Of a stretch of 64,000 nt of DNA, positions 1-11,534 are shown piece after piece (the stretch's first letter is position 1; every line of letters begins with the position of its first letter). The stretch comes from Clitopilus passeckerianus. Taxonomy: Eukaryota; Basidiomycota; Agaricomycetes; Agaricales; Entolomataceae. The DNA is taken from the NCBI GenBank assembly GCA_944990035.1, contig CALYLX010000127.1, forward strand, positions 434,001-498,000, given 5' to 3'. Made by a program: the position numbers and the translations under genes. The notes under the pieces are model-generated. The model did no database searches. It worked only from the letters and a program-made list of their open reading frames with translations, and was not told the DNA's origin.

Positions 1-359
1 ATCGACGATTATCTATGAACGGTTCAGTGGGCATGGGTTATACCATATCCTGAAGAATAACTAATGATGGTAGTGTAGAGACAGACTTGTCCTTAATCAC
101 AATTTTCAATCAAATCTTCGTTGAAGTCCACCGTTCATGCTGCCTCTCGAGGAAGCTAACAGGGTTTTCTCCTCACTGGGAATCAGTGGCTCCAAACATA
201 TAAATATGGGGTAAAACATTATTCAAGGAGAGTATGGTACCGCAACAACAAGAAAGGGTATAGCTGGCCACAGGCGACCAATAGGCTGACAAGAAGAAGT
301 CTACTATATCGCATGATGGATTCATGCGTGCTGAAACAATCTATTGAAATTGACATCCC
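1..359. other. Left edge, no gene recognised
   Basis: No conserved coding signal on either strand. The interval probably holds the 3' flank of the hydrophobin relic that ends at 360. Confidence 0.4.
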
Positions 360-1409
360 TCAGGCGTTGCCGTTGAGGGGGATGCAGTCGAAGGGAATAA
401 GGCCATTCTAGGAATCGAACTTAGCAGCTTGGACGGAACGAAGGCACAAATAACCCACCATCGAGTTGCCCTTGCAGCAAACGGGTTGCTGATTAGGAGG
501 CGGATGTTAGCGACTTTGGACTGTTCAGAGCAAAGACACCACCTGCCAGTTGGGACTGCCTCCGGTGTGGAAATGAATTCCTTAGCTGCAGGGAGTGCAC
601 TGTAGCCGGGTCTCGTTGATGTTGGTAGAGTACGAGCGGACCTGAATGAAAAATAGTTCCTCGAAGATCGAGGAGTGAGCGTGAACGTAAGGGATCAAGA
701 GCTGATGGTGGCCTTTAGCCGAGACGCGCGACGCGTCTGAAGAGGGGAAGGAGAGAGACTGAAAACTGAACGTAAAAACACTCAACAAACTAATGCCCAC
801 TCTTTGTGGACGATGCTGGAGTTCTCTTTGAACTCAATGCTGAAGTATTCTTGAGTTGTCCAACTGACGAACGAGCTATCACAGGCTGGAAAGTTGGGGA
901 GAGACTGTATATTGCAGGGAGCGGGGAAAAGTGGAAGTTGGGGATTCCTCTCGTCGAAAATACAGGTGGTGGGTATTAATAATGTACAGAAACCGAAGGC
1001 GCACGTACTCTCGTGCCCCCGGACCCAAAATGATGTCATAATGTACAGAAAAACGAAGAGGGAGCTCGATAATGTCAGGCAAGATTGAGATTGAGAACAG
1101 GTAGACATTTTGTGCTAAGGCTTACGTCCAAACAGCCCGCTGATATTGTCGGCGTCGCCGCCGAGCAAGCCTATGATCGTCTTCCAGGTGTCGGAAGAGC
1201 TCTAGCACAGCATGGTGAGTAATTGCATAACTTCTTATAGATTTGCCACAGAGATCCTGAACGTCTTCGCAGCACTGCAAAGTTCCCGTGTTGCAATCGG
1301 TGGTGGGGGCCTCCCCAGGAGCGACGTGACCAGGGCGGCCAAGGCCAGGAAGGGGCCAGCCGTTGCCGAGAGAGATAGTTGAGAGAATGGTGTGGATGCG
1401 AGCGAACAT
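360..1409 (-). pseudogene. Decayed class I hydrophobin gene
   Basis: Hydrophobins are small secreted proteins with eight cysteines that coat fungal cell walls. Reading leftward from the ATG at 1409 there is a short N-terminus, then CNTGTLQCC (cysteines 1-3), then after a probable intron a GLLGG stretch, then after a long gap a CTP block, and finally QQPVCC and a short C-terminus with one more cysteine ending at a TGA at 360-362. Two clean introns flank the QQPVCC exon; the upstream one has a GCTAAC branch site. Damage is visible. The hydrophobic signal-peptide core (AGPFLALAALV) lies one frame away from both the start and the CNTG part. An in-frame TAA follows the CTP block. The expected cysteine 5 position reads Trp. 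The gap between the GLLGG exon and the CTP block is about 500 bp, far longer than usual. Sequencing error could mimic one lesion but hardly all of them. Confidence 0.6.
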
Positions 1410-1517
1410 TGCTGCTGTGGAGAAGTTGTAAAGGCTGGAGGTGTTGTAGGTGAAAGGTGAGTAATTAGAGAAGTAGAACTGGCTGTTTTGGTTAAGAGTC
1501 CTGGATTATAGCTGAGG

Positions 1518-1524
1518 TTTTATA
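1518..1524 (-). promoter_or_regulatory. TATA box upstream of hydrophobin relic
   Basis: TATAAAA on the minus strand, about 110 bp upstream of the hydrophobin start codon. This is a normal position for a basidiomycete promoter, so the promoter may have outlived the reading frame. Confidence 0.45.
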
Positions 1525-2142
1525 TCCACCAGTGAAAGGATTCGGCAAGCTAGAAAAAGTCAAAAGTCGAAAGAGGGCTTGTCGGGTGTCCGAGAGAGGT
1601 TTTCGCGCCAGAAACTTTACTGCAACCATCATTGAGCTTCTTCCATACGGAAGGAGGCAAATGCAGTCGGTAAATTATTGCTTCCGATCTCTATTTGACT
1701 CTTCCAGAGTATATAACTCCTAGTAGAGGATCAAAAGGTTGTACCATGTAGCATACGACCAGCCTAAGGACAACTCGGAAACCTTCATGAATCACCCAAG
1801 TTAGCCGGCACTCCTGCCGAGAAGCAAACTTGTGATTTAGGGTAGGCCTGGACGCGTTGCGTATCCCCTTCAGGTGGCAGATGAGCCCACCTGAGAGTCC
1901 ACCAGTAACCGAAAGTCTGTTTCGAAGCACTCCACCATTGTGTTTCTCAAGGAGAATTCTGGCAGAAAACTTCCACTAAGTGCCTCTGATTTCATGAAAT
2001 GTTACTGCACGTCTACCAGAAGGAAACTAAATGGTAGTATCTCGTTGAATCGGGTATAAGGGTAACATTATAGTAGGTGAATGATATAGTTGTCCATGAT
2101 AAGATTGTCCGGCCACGTATGAGCAGCAACTACGTCACTGAA
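1525..2142. other. Intergenic, nothing recognised
   Basis: No exon-like conserved coding on either strand. It holds the promoter flank of the hydrophobin relic and the 3' flank of the TupA-like gene that ends at 2143. Confidence 0.4.
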
Positions 2143-3383
2143 TTATGCAGTGCCATTCACAGGGGCCTTGGAATATAGTATTTGACCGTTCTTCTCGAAA
2201 GTAGCGATCACCTGCTGACCACCATCATCCCGAACGACCCAGTCCATGAATCCCTTGGAAATATCCGTTGAAGACGGGTCAGCTTTGGCGCCAAGAAGGA
2301 CACGAGCAGGGTTCAGCAACAAGTCGGCAGCATCGTCTGAACCGGCTTTGAAGATAGCCAATGCGTCCGTCGTTTGATTGGCAGACGAAAGCCAGGTACC
2401 ACGATCGGTGATTGTGTACTCTGAAAGAGAAGCAGCGCCCTGGAGGGCTTGAATGGGGAAGCGAGGGTATTGATGATACCAAGTAGAGTAGGCAAACGCC
2501 CATGGAACCTAAAGCGCCGATTAGAAAGGAAAGCAATGAGGCAAACACACGTCTTTTACCTGACCGATCGTGATGAAAAGCTGCGCCTCCTTGATATTGG
2601 TGGCACTCTTGTCAAAGCGCGACAAGAAGCGAACAGGTGGACGATCGGCTGGAGGGGTCTGTGTGGAATGTTATTAGTCAGGGGGGGTTAAAGGGCTTTC
2701 CAATCACTTACAGCAGCATCTGCATTGCCGCCGGTGACAATTTTGTTGAACATGACCAGGATATCGTCCGATTCGGTCAGGTTGGCGGGATTTGTTGCCT
2801 TCGGGCCAACGAGGTAGAAGTGGTCCTGGGAGCCATCCTTTAGCACACGGTGGAAGACGAAGCCTTGTTAACAGAAAGACTCACGCGGAAACCGTAGACT
2901 CTCTGTGTAGCAGAACCGGAGGCTAAAGCTTGTTGTTCTGCCGCGTCGTTGTACGTGACAGCAACATCAATCGCCCCCGTTGCAAGGTTTGCAAGACTCT
3001 GAGTTGTATCTCCGAGATACCAACCAACCTGAATTTTCTTCGTTAGTTGTAGTTTATAGGTTTAAATTGAGTAGCTTGCCTTGAAAGGCTGTATCTGCTT
3101 CGATTCAACACAGTACTTGATGTACGCATCAGCCCAAGCCTTGATGAGGCCTGACTGACCAGCTCCGCCATTTCCGATCTTCAACCGAATATCCTGAGCA
3201 TTGGTGTACCCGCCGTCGTAGACTTCTTGAGGAGCGAGGGTTGCTGTTCCATTACTCTGTGCGACGACCTTTTGGGATACATACAACTCGTTAGCAAGAT
3301 GCAAAGGCCAGCGAATAGCTTGTACGTACCTGCTGCAGGGCGAGCAGGACCAGTCCGAGAATTCCAGAGGAGAAACCACGCAT
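2143..3383 (-). CDS. Secreted TupA-like periplasmic-binding-fold protein (copy A)
   Basis: Six exons (3383-3330, 3268-3080, 3028-2885, 2825-2712, 2658-2560, 2508-2143) join in frame to 321 residues. Exon 1 encodes an 18-residue signal peptide rich in Leu. The mature part has the layout of bacterial extracellular tungstate/molybdate-binding TupA proteins: an N-terminal glycine/serine ligand loop (GNGGAGQSGL), a DVAVTYNDAAE strand, a central YLVGP motif, FLSR, then YTITDRGTW and LLNPARVLLG near the C-terminus. In bacteria such proteins deliver oxyanions to an ABC transporter. No transporter is present here, so the ligand and role in a fungus are unknown. Exon 2 ends at a GC donor (AAG then GCAAGC), giving a GC-AG intron of 51 nt. 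The frame is fully open, so the gene looks functional. It lies beside a broken paralogue in the same orientation, suggesting tandem duplication. Confidence 0.85.
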
Positions 3384-4495
3384 GTCGGGATTAACAATGC
3401 AGCGAGAAATAGACAAAGTAGTTTGGAAAGAGTGAACTTTTCTTCAACCTGAACCCAACACAGACATCCGTGTTTTAAAGCAGACATCTTGATGCGGTGG
3501 CGCTTTGTGTGAGAAATATGTCTTGCTCCCGAATAAGCCCAGGCAGAACAGTAAAATTACCGGTTGCCCTTGCGTCATACATCGTGGGTCAGGGTATGTA
3601 TCGGCGGACATCAGGTACGGGCCGCTGGCATAACCAAACTGTGGAAGCCATAGGATCCATCTGCCAGTCCCGTTAGCGTACAACTGACGAGAATTTCGGC
3701 ATAGTTTATCAACAGGGCTTGACACAAGGTTCTCGAGACAGAGCTCCTTCATCAGTTTGTAGTAACTATCCAAAGCATCGACGTTTCATTCCGGATCTGA
3801 CGATGTGGCGCCCAAATTACAGTAGACCTTGTACATAGATTATCCACGTTGCTGCCAACATCATTTCTCCTGTCAAGAGTTGTGCAGGGAATCAGAGCGC
3901 CAAGGTGCCATACATGTTCCTGTGTTTATTGAGAAACACGCTGTGGGTGCGAGGACCGGATAACAGACGAGCAAAGGCGTAAGTCAAGGTAGGTGGGCAA
4001 ACTTCGCAAACCTGGTATGAGGGAAAGTTCAGGAAGCGGCGAGGAAAGGTCGGAGTTCGGAAACTTCGCTACACGTCTCGGGGCCGAGGTTAACAGTAAT
4101 CATAGCGTCTTCAGATTCAGAATTATGGATTTGTTTCTACCGAAAGGTCTGAAATTTCCGAAAATAATTTGCTCTCCGTCCCCACAGGCGAGGCCTGGTG
4201 AGCGAAATTTTATATCTTAAGATACTGAGCGGGCCCAAATTATTTGCGCTAATGTTATCCTCTCCATCATGCTCCATGCCTAAGGCCAGCGAAGAATGTA
4301 CCGAATATCTGGAGGAAAACAGAGGCACCTGTATAGAAACGACCGGACAGACAAGGTAGGAAACTTCGAGTAGAAAGGTTCTCGCGGCAGGACATCCTTT
4401 CGAGAACGACGAAGCGAAGCTGATTCTTATTTCTAAACTTCTCAATTGATGGGTATGATTCGAGGCGACTACGAGACGCAGGGCTCACCAATCAT
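3384..4495. other. Intergenic between TupA-like copies A and B
   Basis: About 1.1 kb without a recognisable gene. It holds the promoter of copy A and the 3' flank of copy B. Short open frames here have no family motif and no consistent splice sites. Confidence 0.4.
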
Positions 4496-5649
4496 TTATG
4501 ATTTTGGTGCCTTCGTATACAAAATCTCACCGTTGTGCTCAAACTTCTCAACGACTCCTTGGCCTCCGTCATCCTTAGCGACCCAATCCATAAACCCCAA
4601 AGATATTGCCGCATTTGCTGGATTAGCCTTTGACCCAAGGAGAACATTGGCCGGCATCAGTAATGGATCCGTCGGTACATCCTCGTCAGCTTTGTAGACC
4701 TCCAGCTGACTCGTGATTTTCTTGTCAACAGCGACCCATGTTCCACGATCGATGATCATGTACTCGGAGAGTTTGGCAGCAGCCTCTAGAGATTGGAATG
4801 GGAATCGGTATTGATGATACCAAGTAGAATAAGCGAATGCCCATGGAACCTAGGAAATGTTAGTTACGTCGAGGCAATGAGATGCCACATATCACCACAT
4901 ACCTGACCAATCTTTATGAACAGTTCAGATTCCTTGATATTCGTGGCACTTTTATCGTACCGAGACAAGAATCGAACTGGCGGTCGACCTTTGGGTGGTG
5001 TATGATAAGTTCTGTCAGGTCTAATGTTGTCGATAACGGCACGATACCAACGGCTGCATCCAAATTCCCCTGCGTCACTATCTTGTTGAACATGACTAAT
5101 ACGTTTTCTTTGCTGGCGGGGCCCGCAGGGTCATTGTCACGGGCCCCGGGGCCAACTAGAAGGTAATGGTCCTGGAGAAGAATTTAAATCTGTCCGCCCG
5201 AATATTGCAACACCAACTTACTCTGAAACCGTATACTCTTTTTTTTGCAGCACCGGAGGCTAGCGCCTGGAGTTCAGCAGCTTCATTATAGGTGACTGCA
5301 ATGTCAATCGCTCCCTTTTCGAGGAAGGCAATATTCTAAGTCGTATCCCCGAGATACCAGCCGACCTCGAAGCACATTAGTCTGACGTCATCCAAAGGAA
5401 GGATTAACCCACCTTGAAAGGTTGCATTTTCTTCTTGTCGACACAATGCTTGATGAATGCATCTGCCCATGCCTTGATAAGACCGGACTGTCCAGAAGCA
5501 CCTGTTCCGATTCTGAGCCTGATGTCGTCGGCATTGGCGTACCCTCCGTCATAAACTTCCTGTGGGTCGATGACAAGTGTCCCTTTTGGTGCTTCTTCAG
5601 ACGCTCCACCGATGATAGCACCGTGAACCGTCAGGCTGATACTCGACAT
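4496..5649 (-). pseudogene. Broken TupA-like gene (copy B)
   Basis: Five exons correspond one to one with the intact copy C at 41345-42505, and exons 1-3 have identical lengths (237, 144 and 120 nt). Protein similarity to copy C is very high throughout, including DIAVTYNEAAE and the C-terminal GEILYTKAPK. Two lesions disable it. First, the DTTQ codon CAG of copy C is TAG here, an in-frame stop at 5338-5336. Second, the acceptor before the TPPKGRPP exon reads AT instead of AG at 5003-5002; an alternative AG ten bases upstream would shift the frame. The donor of that same intron is also weak (GTTGGT). Like copy C, it has no signal-peptide exon; the first coding ATG follows a possible 5' UTR intron. 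It appears recently inactivated because the rest of the frame is intact. Confidence 0.8.
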
Positions 5650-5755
5650 CTAGGTCATGGAGTTAGTCACGGTTGTTGAGAAAGATCTAACGAGACATTA
5701 CCTTACACCAAGGAGGGGAGACGAAAATGTGCTGAGGCCGATATCAGAGGCTGGG

Positions 5756-5761
5756 TATATA
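5756..5761 (-). promoter_or_regulatory. TATA-like box of TupA-like copy B
   Basis: TATATA on the minus strand about 107 bp before the start codon. Copy C has TATATA at 41224-41229 at an equivalent distance. Confidence 0.4.
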
Positions 5762-5775
5762 ACCTATATGTTGAC

Positions 5776-5935
5776 ATGAAGAATGTTCTGCGGCATCTAC
5801 GGGCCTCTCAGAGATCGTTGAGCCTCTCAAGAAGTTGAAGCCTGAATCATCTGGTGCTCAAATGACCTTGGCAGACAGAATAGAAGTGGCATTTAGATCC
5901 CAGCAAGGCTGCTAATCGGCTATCAGATATCGATA
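5776..5935 (-). repeat. Duplicated promoter block of TupA-like copies B and C (B side)
   Basis: Read on the minus strand, this block matches 41079-41215 on the plus strand. Shared words include ATCGATATCTGAT, a CTGTCTGCCAAGGTCAT-like stretch, GAGCACC followed by a GATGA word, and GAACATTCTTCATGTCA. The duplication therefore covered promoter as well as coding sequence. Confidence 0.65.
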
Positions 5936-7049
5936 AAGCACGAACCCGGTGCATGATTACAGCTCCCTCCTGAATAGAGGCAGGGTTTACGTGGAGTTCC
6001 TTACGGCTACCTTTGGTCCCAAAATCAACCCAAAATATTGCAGAACTTGAGGCATGTGATAGCCCGTACGGAGAAAATGAGTTCAGATGGCCCCATATCA
6101 GATTTCAGCGCTTCAGTTTCTGAGCGCCTCTTGCCACCCTCTTGCTGGCTCCCAAAGCAAGAACAAGTTGACTCGAACGGCCGAAGTGAGTCTCCAGACA
6201 CCGATCCGCTGATAAGATTAACAGCACCGCCACGTTAGCGGCACAAATACTTGGCGAAATCCCTTTCATGAGCGAACTCTTGTTTCAAAGAAGCCAACGA
6301 ACATATTAGTACTGGATTTCTCTATGACTCGTTGTATTTGGAATGCAAAAAAGAGTGTTTTGTCTGTTTGGAACTTGCGTTCAAGGGAGAAAGCATGGAA
6401 TAGGCCAAGATTTGGACACGGGAGTTGCCGACATCGTATATTTTGTGGCAATCATTGTCCTGATTAAGGATGCTACTAAGTATTTTATCCTAATGAACTT
6501 CCACATGTGGCATCTTCCCAAATTCCTAACCGAATAATCTTCACAGGAAGGACACGATTTCTTCAAACTTTGCCATTTTGGATCCGGACGAGAATGAGGT
6601 CCTTCATTTTCGACTCTGTCTCTTCGCAGGGTTTCAAGTCATGCAATATTTACCGACATTGTGCAAGAACGACGAGTTAAAATGCGAATGTAACGCCTAG
6701 AACTACTCTTATTTTAATGCTACACCGACAAGGAGGCCTCAAATCTCTTTCACCAAGTGGTTGAGTGTGCATCTTACCCGGACTTTTCTCACTTCGTCCT
6801 TCTAATTTGTATTCCGAGCTATAGGGTTGAGGCTGAGCGCTGACCCCTTGTCTATAGCGATGTCCCCGTTTTTCTTGTGTTTTTTTCCCCAAGATTTCAC
6901 CCAAAGCGAACGGGCGCCAATTTCAAGGCTGTGAGTGTCATCGGACGGGCGCTTCCAAAGCCTGGCGCCCGGAAACGACGCCTCGTCTGGCATGCTGCCT
7001 TGACCTCTTTCCCCCAAACTAGGAGCTTAATTTACCGAAACTCCCTTCA
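5936..7049. other. Intergenic between TupA-like copy B and NACHT-ankyrin gene 1
   Basis: About 1.1 kb of shared upstream region for two divergent genes. No further coding feature is recognised. Confidence 0.4.
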
Positions 7050-10000
7050 ATGGATCCAGTTTATTTGACACAAGAGCTCGCAACATGTAGCAGTGGCCAA
7101 AATATCGAGCTTCGAGATCCTCCTCCTCACCCAAGTATCTCAATGCACTCAAACATGATCACAGCCGGACGTGACAACATCTTCAACATTTCTACTGGTT
7201 TACCTCAGAATCCTTTCGCAGGTAGTTATCATCACACTTCCATTGACTTGACCGGAAAATAACGATTGACTTTGGGTAGATATGCGTAGACTCGCGCAAT
7301 GGTTGTCGTCGCTGAATAGCCACCAGATCCATAAGGATGTCTCCGAGAAGGTTATGAAAGGAACCGGCTTATGGATATTTGAGCATCCCAAGTTTGTTGA
7401 CTGGTTATCAAACAAGATCAATGTCCTATGGGGCACTGGTATACGTGTGTCGTCCCGCCTTTATGGTCTGTTCAACCAATCTAACGTTATCGCAGCGGGA
7501 GCAGGCAAAACCTGTCTGACGTGAGGAAATATATACCTTAGACCAATACCTGGTGCTCACGCAAGACTTTCCACAGGTCAATTGTCATAGACCATCTTAC
7601 GAACCAGCGACAAGCCACGGTCCTGTATATCTACTGCCAATACAAGGACTCCTTGTCCACACCGGATCTACTCGCTTATTTACTCAAGCAGATGGTCGAA
7701 GCTTCCAGCGAAGCTGCCAAATTCGTCTCAAATACACTTCAAGACTTTGGTCACCGTACCGATACTAGACCCTCGAGATCGGAATTACTGGCGACCATAC
7801 GAGGAGCGTTACAAATATTCACTACAGAGGTCTTTCTAGTTGTCGACGCCTTGGACGAGCTGAAAAGTGAAGTTCGTCCAGAATTGGTCGGCGACCTCGT
7901 CTCGCTCGAGCAACCACTCTTCATGACCTCTCGCCCCCTCACCGATCTTCCTAAAAGAAAGGAACCTGACTTCATCATCCATGCACCCGATGACGATATC
8001 TACGCCTTCCTATCTTCTAGAATTGACGACATCCCTAAGCTAGAGCCGTACCTTCGAGAATCTGATGTTCGAGCGCAGATTATAAAACGCATCCACGAAA
8101 GATGCAAAGGAATGTGTGTCGCATCGCCTACGTTTATTCGGGAATTTTGGCTCACTAATCTTAGGTTCCTCCTGGCGTCTCTTCAGATTGATGCATTGGC
8201 TTCAGGAGGCATCACCGATAGTCAGAGTCTGCAAGAGACGGTGGATCAACTGCCGACGACTCTCTACGAGCGTTATAGCTTCACGTTCCAGAGGATTCAA
8301 AGCCAACCCCCCCGGGAATACAATCTAGCGTGTCGTGCGATTGTGTTGGTCACACACGCTGTTGAGTATTTTGACGTGGGCGAGCGGCTTGAAGCTTTGA
8401 TAATTGATATAGAAAGTGAGTCTGCGGATAAGGCTCGCCTTACCACTGAGGAAACACTGATCCGTGTTTGTCTTGGCCTACTTACGATCGAGAAGGAAAG
8501 CAGAACGGTTCATCTAATCCGTATGTCTTTGGGAAACCAGGGGTTTTGGTTCTGGTTTTGCTTAGATATTTCATCCAGATCACCCCGCTCAGAGTTTTTT
8601 CGAAACAAGACATGACCTTATATTCAATAATCCACACGATTTCATCGCCAACATATCTGCGATTTACCTGAGTCAACCCAACCTCATTTCCGACAGGCAG
8701 AATACGCTATCCGGCCTCGATGTCACCTTGCGTTCCCATCCCTTCTTCCTCTATGCCTGTAGATTTGTGGGTTATCATTCAAGAGTAGTCGGCCACAGCA
8801 TCAGTGGCCAAGTACCCATCCATGTCCGCACGCTCTTTCGGAAGCGACCCTCCGTGCCCATGCTACTGCCATTGGCCTTCGGCGACTACATCGATCACGG
8901 GCAAGGCATTCACTTTGCTGCCATCCATGGACTTGCCTCCTTCTTCGACGAGAACCTGCAAACCCTCGACAACGTCTCAGCACTCGATTGCTCTTCCCTA
9001 TTCTACGCGTGTCTTGGGGGTCATACCACTATGGTAGAGCAGATTTTAGCAAGCAAGCATGGGCCCCGCCTGAAGATTGGCTGCCAGACGAAGTTCGGAG
9101 CCACCGTTCTTCATGCTGCATGCCAGAGCGGAAACCCGTCCGTTGTAAGGCTATTGCTGCCGATGACAGGTCCTAAAAGCGGCTTTTTCAGCGCCCGGAC
9201 CATCCAACGCTCCTTCGGCTACCAACCCATCGATATCAACGCTCGGATGTCGTATGAACGGACAGCGCTGCACATTGCATCTGAGGAAGGATACAAATCC
9301 GTTGTGGATGCACTCCTCAGCCATGCCGGCACTGGGGGAGACACAACGGCGTTCGTTGAAGGACGTGTCCAGCATCAAACACCGGAGCACTCGGCAACAC
9401 TCCGCTCCCTTCTTCGAGCTACCAAGATAGATATCAATGCACAGAACAGCGACGGCTGGGCAGCGCTTCATCTTGCAATTGAAGATGGCCACGACTTGGT
9501 CGCTTGGCGACTCCTCAATGCCCCTGATATCGACGTCAACATAACCGCACATGATCGATGGACACCACTTCACATCTCAGCCTTGAGAGGGCGGGACACA
9601 GTCGCTTTCATGCTTCTGAATTCAGCTGGTATTGACATCAACTTCCCAGCATTGAAGGAGCGAACGGCCCTTCACCTCGCAGCACAAAACGGGCATCAAG
9701 AGGTCGCTCGATTGCTTCTCGAGCGTCCGAACACGGACAGCAACATAGGAGACCACTCGGGCCACACACCACTCCACCTGGCGGCTAAGAACGGGCACGA
9801 ATCAGTTGTACAATTACTCGTCGCCGCTCGCGGTATAGACATCAATGCGAAGAACCACCTTCTAGACACACCACTTCACCTAGCTGCCCTCAATGGGCAC
9901 GCAGGTGTTGTTCAAATCCTCCTCAGCTCCGCCGATATCGACTTCGATCCAAGGGATGACGAACAATATACTCCGCTTCACCTTGCTGCACGAGAAGGAC

Positions 10001-11106
10001 ATGATAACGTTGTTCGGCTGCTCATTAGCTCTGCTCACATCAATGTTAACGCAGGGGCGACAAATGGGCTGACCCCACTTCATGCGGCTGCCTTGACCGG
10101 CCAGGAATCCGTCGTTCGGGCCCTCCTTACCTCCCATAACGTCGATATCCTAGCAAAAAGTTATGATCAATATACTCCGCTTCAAGTAGCAGCCGAATAC
10201 GGACATGAGGCGGTCGTTCGACTGCTTCTTCCTTTCACCGACCTGGCCACTATTGCACAGGCATCTCAAGGGTGGCCGCCGCTCCACTTAGCAGCTCAAA
10301 ATGGGCACGAGGGAGCTGTGCGACTACTCCTCGAGGTACCTGGCATGGACGTCAATGGAAAGGCTTATCAAGGGCGAACTGCCCTTCATCAAGCCTCGCA
10401 GGGTGGACACGACACTGTTGTGAAGTCGCTCCTCAACCACCACGGTATAGATGTGAATCTGAAGGATGAAAACAATTTGACACCCCTGCACTTGGCAGTC
10501 CTCGTGGGACACGAGGGTGCCATTCAACTGCTTCTTGGCTCTATCAACGTTGATCCAAACGTCGAGGAGGGAACAGGATGGACTGCACTTCACTTAGCAG
10601 CCATTCACGGACGAGATGGCGTTGTCAGGCTGCTCCTCCGCTCGCCCAGCACTGATGTGAATGCGAAGGGCAGCGAAGGGTTGACACCACTTCACGCCGC
10701 TATCACTGCTGACCATGAGGCAACCATTCGACTGCTTTGTACCTCTCCCCACATTGACGTCAACGCAGAAGCAGCATCTGGGTGGACTCCACTTCACCTG
10801 GCAGCCTGTACCGGCAACGAAACAGTCGTTGGACTGCTGCTCGCCTCCGCTAGTATCCGTGTCAATGCGCAGAACGATGACGGCTTGACACCACTTCACT
10901 ATGCCGTCCAGGCAGACTCCGTAGGAGCTGTTCGGCTACTACTCAACTCTCCTGGCATAAATGCCCATGTCGTAGGCACCGCTCCGCCACTCATGGGCAA
11001 AACACCCCTTGAACTAGCTAGTGGGCAAGATAACCCACACATCGCTGCCGTGTTTGAAGATATGGGTCTAAATCAGACAGGTGACGCAGCCAGTGAAGAG
11101 TCATAA
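7050..11106 (+). CDS. NACHT-ankyrin receptor 1 (NLR-like STAND NTPase)
   Basis: Six exons (7050-7221, 7280-7444, 7496-7520, 7577-8113, 8165-8520, 8579-11106) give 1260 residues. Order of parts: a short N-terminal region containing NMITAGRDNIFNI (about residues 35-47); a conserved helix with KVMKGTGLWIFEH; Walker A WGTGIPGAGKT (about 107-118); Walker B VFLVVDALDEL (about 205-215); a winged-helix-like segment; then about 19 ankyrin repeats of 34 residues from about residue 555 to the C-terminus, with consensus TPLHLAAxxGHExVVRLLL. Such STAND proteins act in fungal non-self recognition and programmed cell death; the ligand here is unknown. The 25-nt exon 3 encodes the heart of the P-loop. Intron 4 (8114-8164) is 51 nt with no in-frame stop, so retention would add 17 residues harmlessly. 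The 2.5-kb last exon contains every ankyrin repeat. The paralogue is at 48468-52693. Confidence 0.9.
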
Positions 11107-11534
11107 GATCATTTATGCGGCCGGACGCATTCGGAGATGTATTTTCTCTTCTGCTACCTTCTATTTTGTTCACGCTGCTTTGTGTAGTTGTACGTACCAC
11201 GGAACCCTTCACGAGTCCCTCTCGAGCTTTTCAACACATAACTGACGCCGTAGGTATGGATGTATTCCTTAACAACCTATACTGCTACATACTCGTACAT
11301 ACATGTAGCAAAGACCGATGATCCCAATAACAAGGACGGAACTACCAACTAATATCATCACGATTCAGAGTACACACCAAGTCGTGTGCAGATGCCACTT
11401 CGTAACAACCTCAAGAGGACGTGAATGCAAATACTAGCAGTATTTTCCAACAACAACCACGATAGCATACATTAAAACATGGGGTATATGCCAAAAGTCC
11501 AAAGGTTCCAGTAAAGTAGCAACGTTTCTTGACA
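11107..11534. other. Convergent 3' flanks
   Basis: The 3' ends of NACHT-ankyrin gene 1 (plus) and the aspartic protease (minus) face each other here. No separate gene is seen. Confidence 0.5.

Noticed and set aside
395..420. GTTCGATTC-like word reminiscent of a tRNA T-loop on the minus strand
   Set aside because: It falls in a hydrophobin intron and no acceptor stem, D-loop or anticodon arm can be built around it.
7653..8615. Single open frame reading through intron 4 of receptor 1
   Set aside because: The intervening 51 nt has GT-AG ends and breaks a motif present in the paralogue; the open frame is coincidental.
9151..10899. Long open frames antisense to receptor 1 (for example 9151-9573, 10594-10899)
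   Set aside because: They are a shadow of the repeated ankyrin codons; the 34-residue period leaves stop-free antisense frames. No start or splice support.
9240..11050. Regular 102-bp repeats that might suggest a CRISPR or satellite array
   Set aside because: The period equals 34 codons, and the sequence is an open ankyrin frame with varied codons; not a repeat array.
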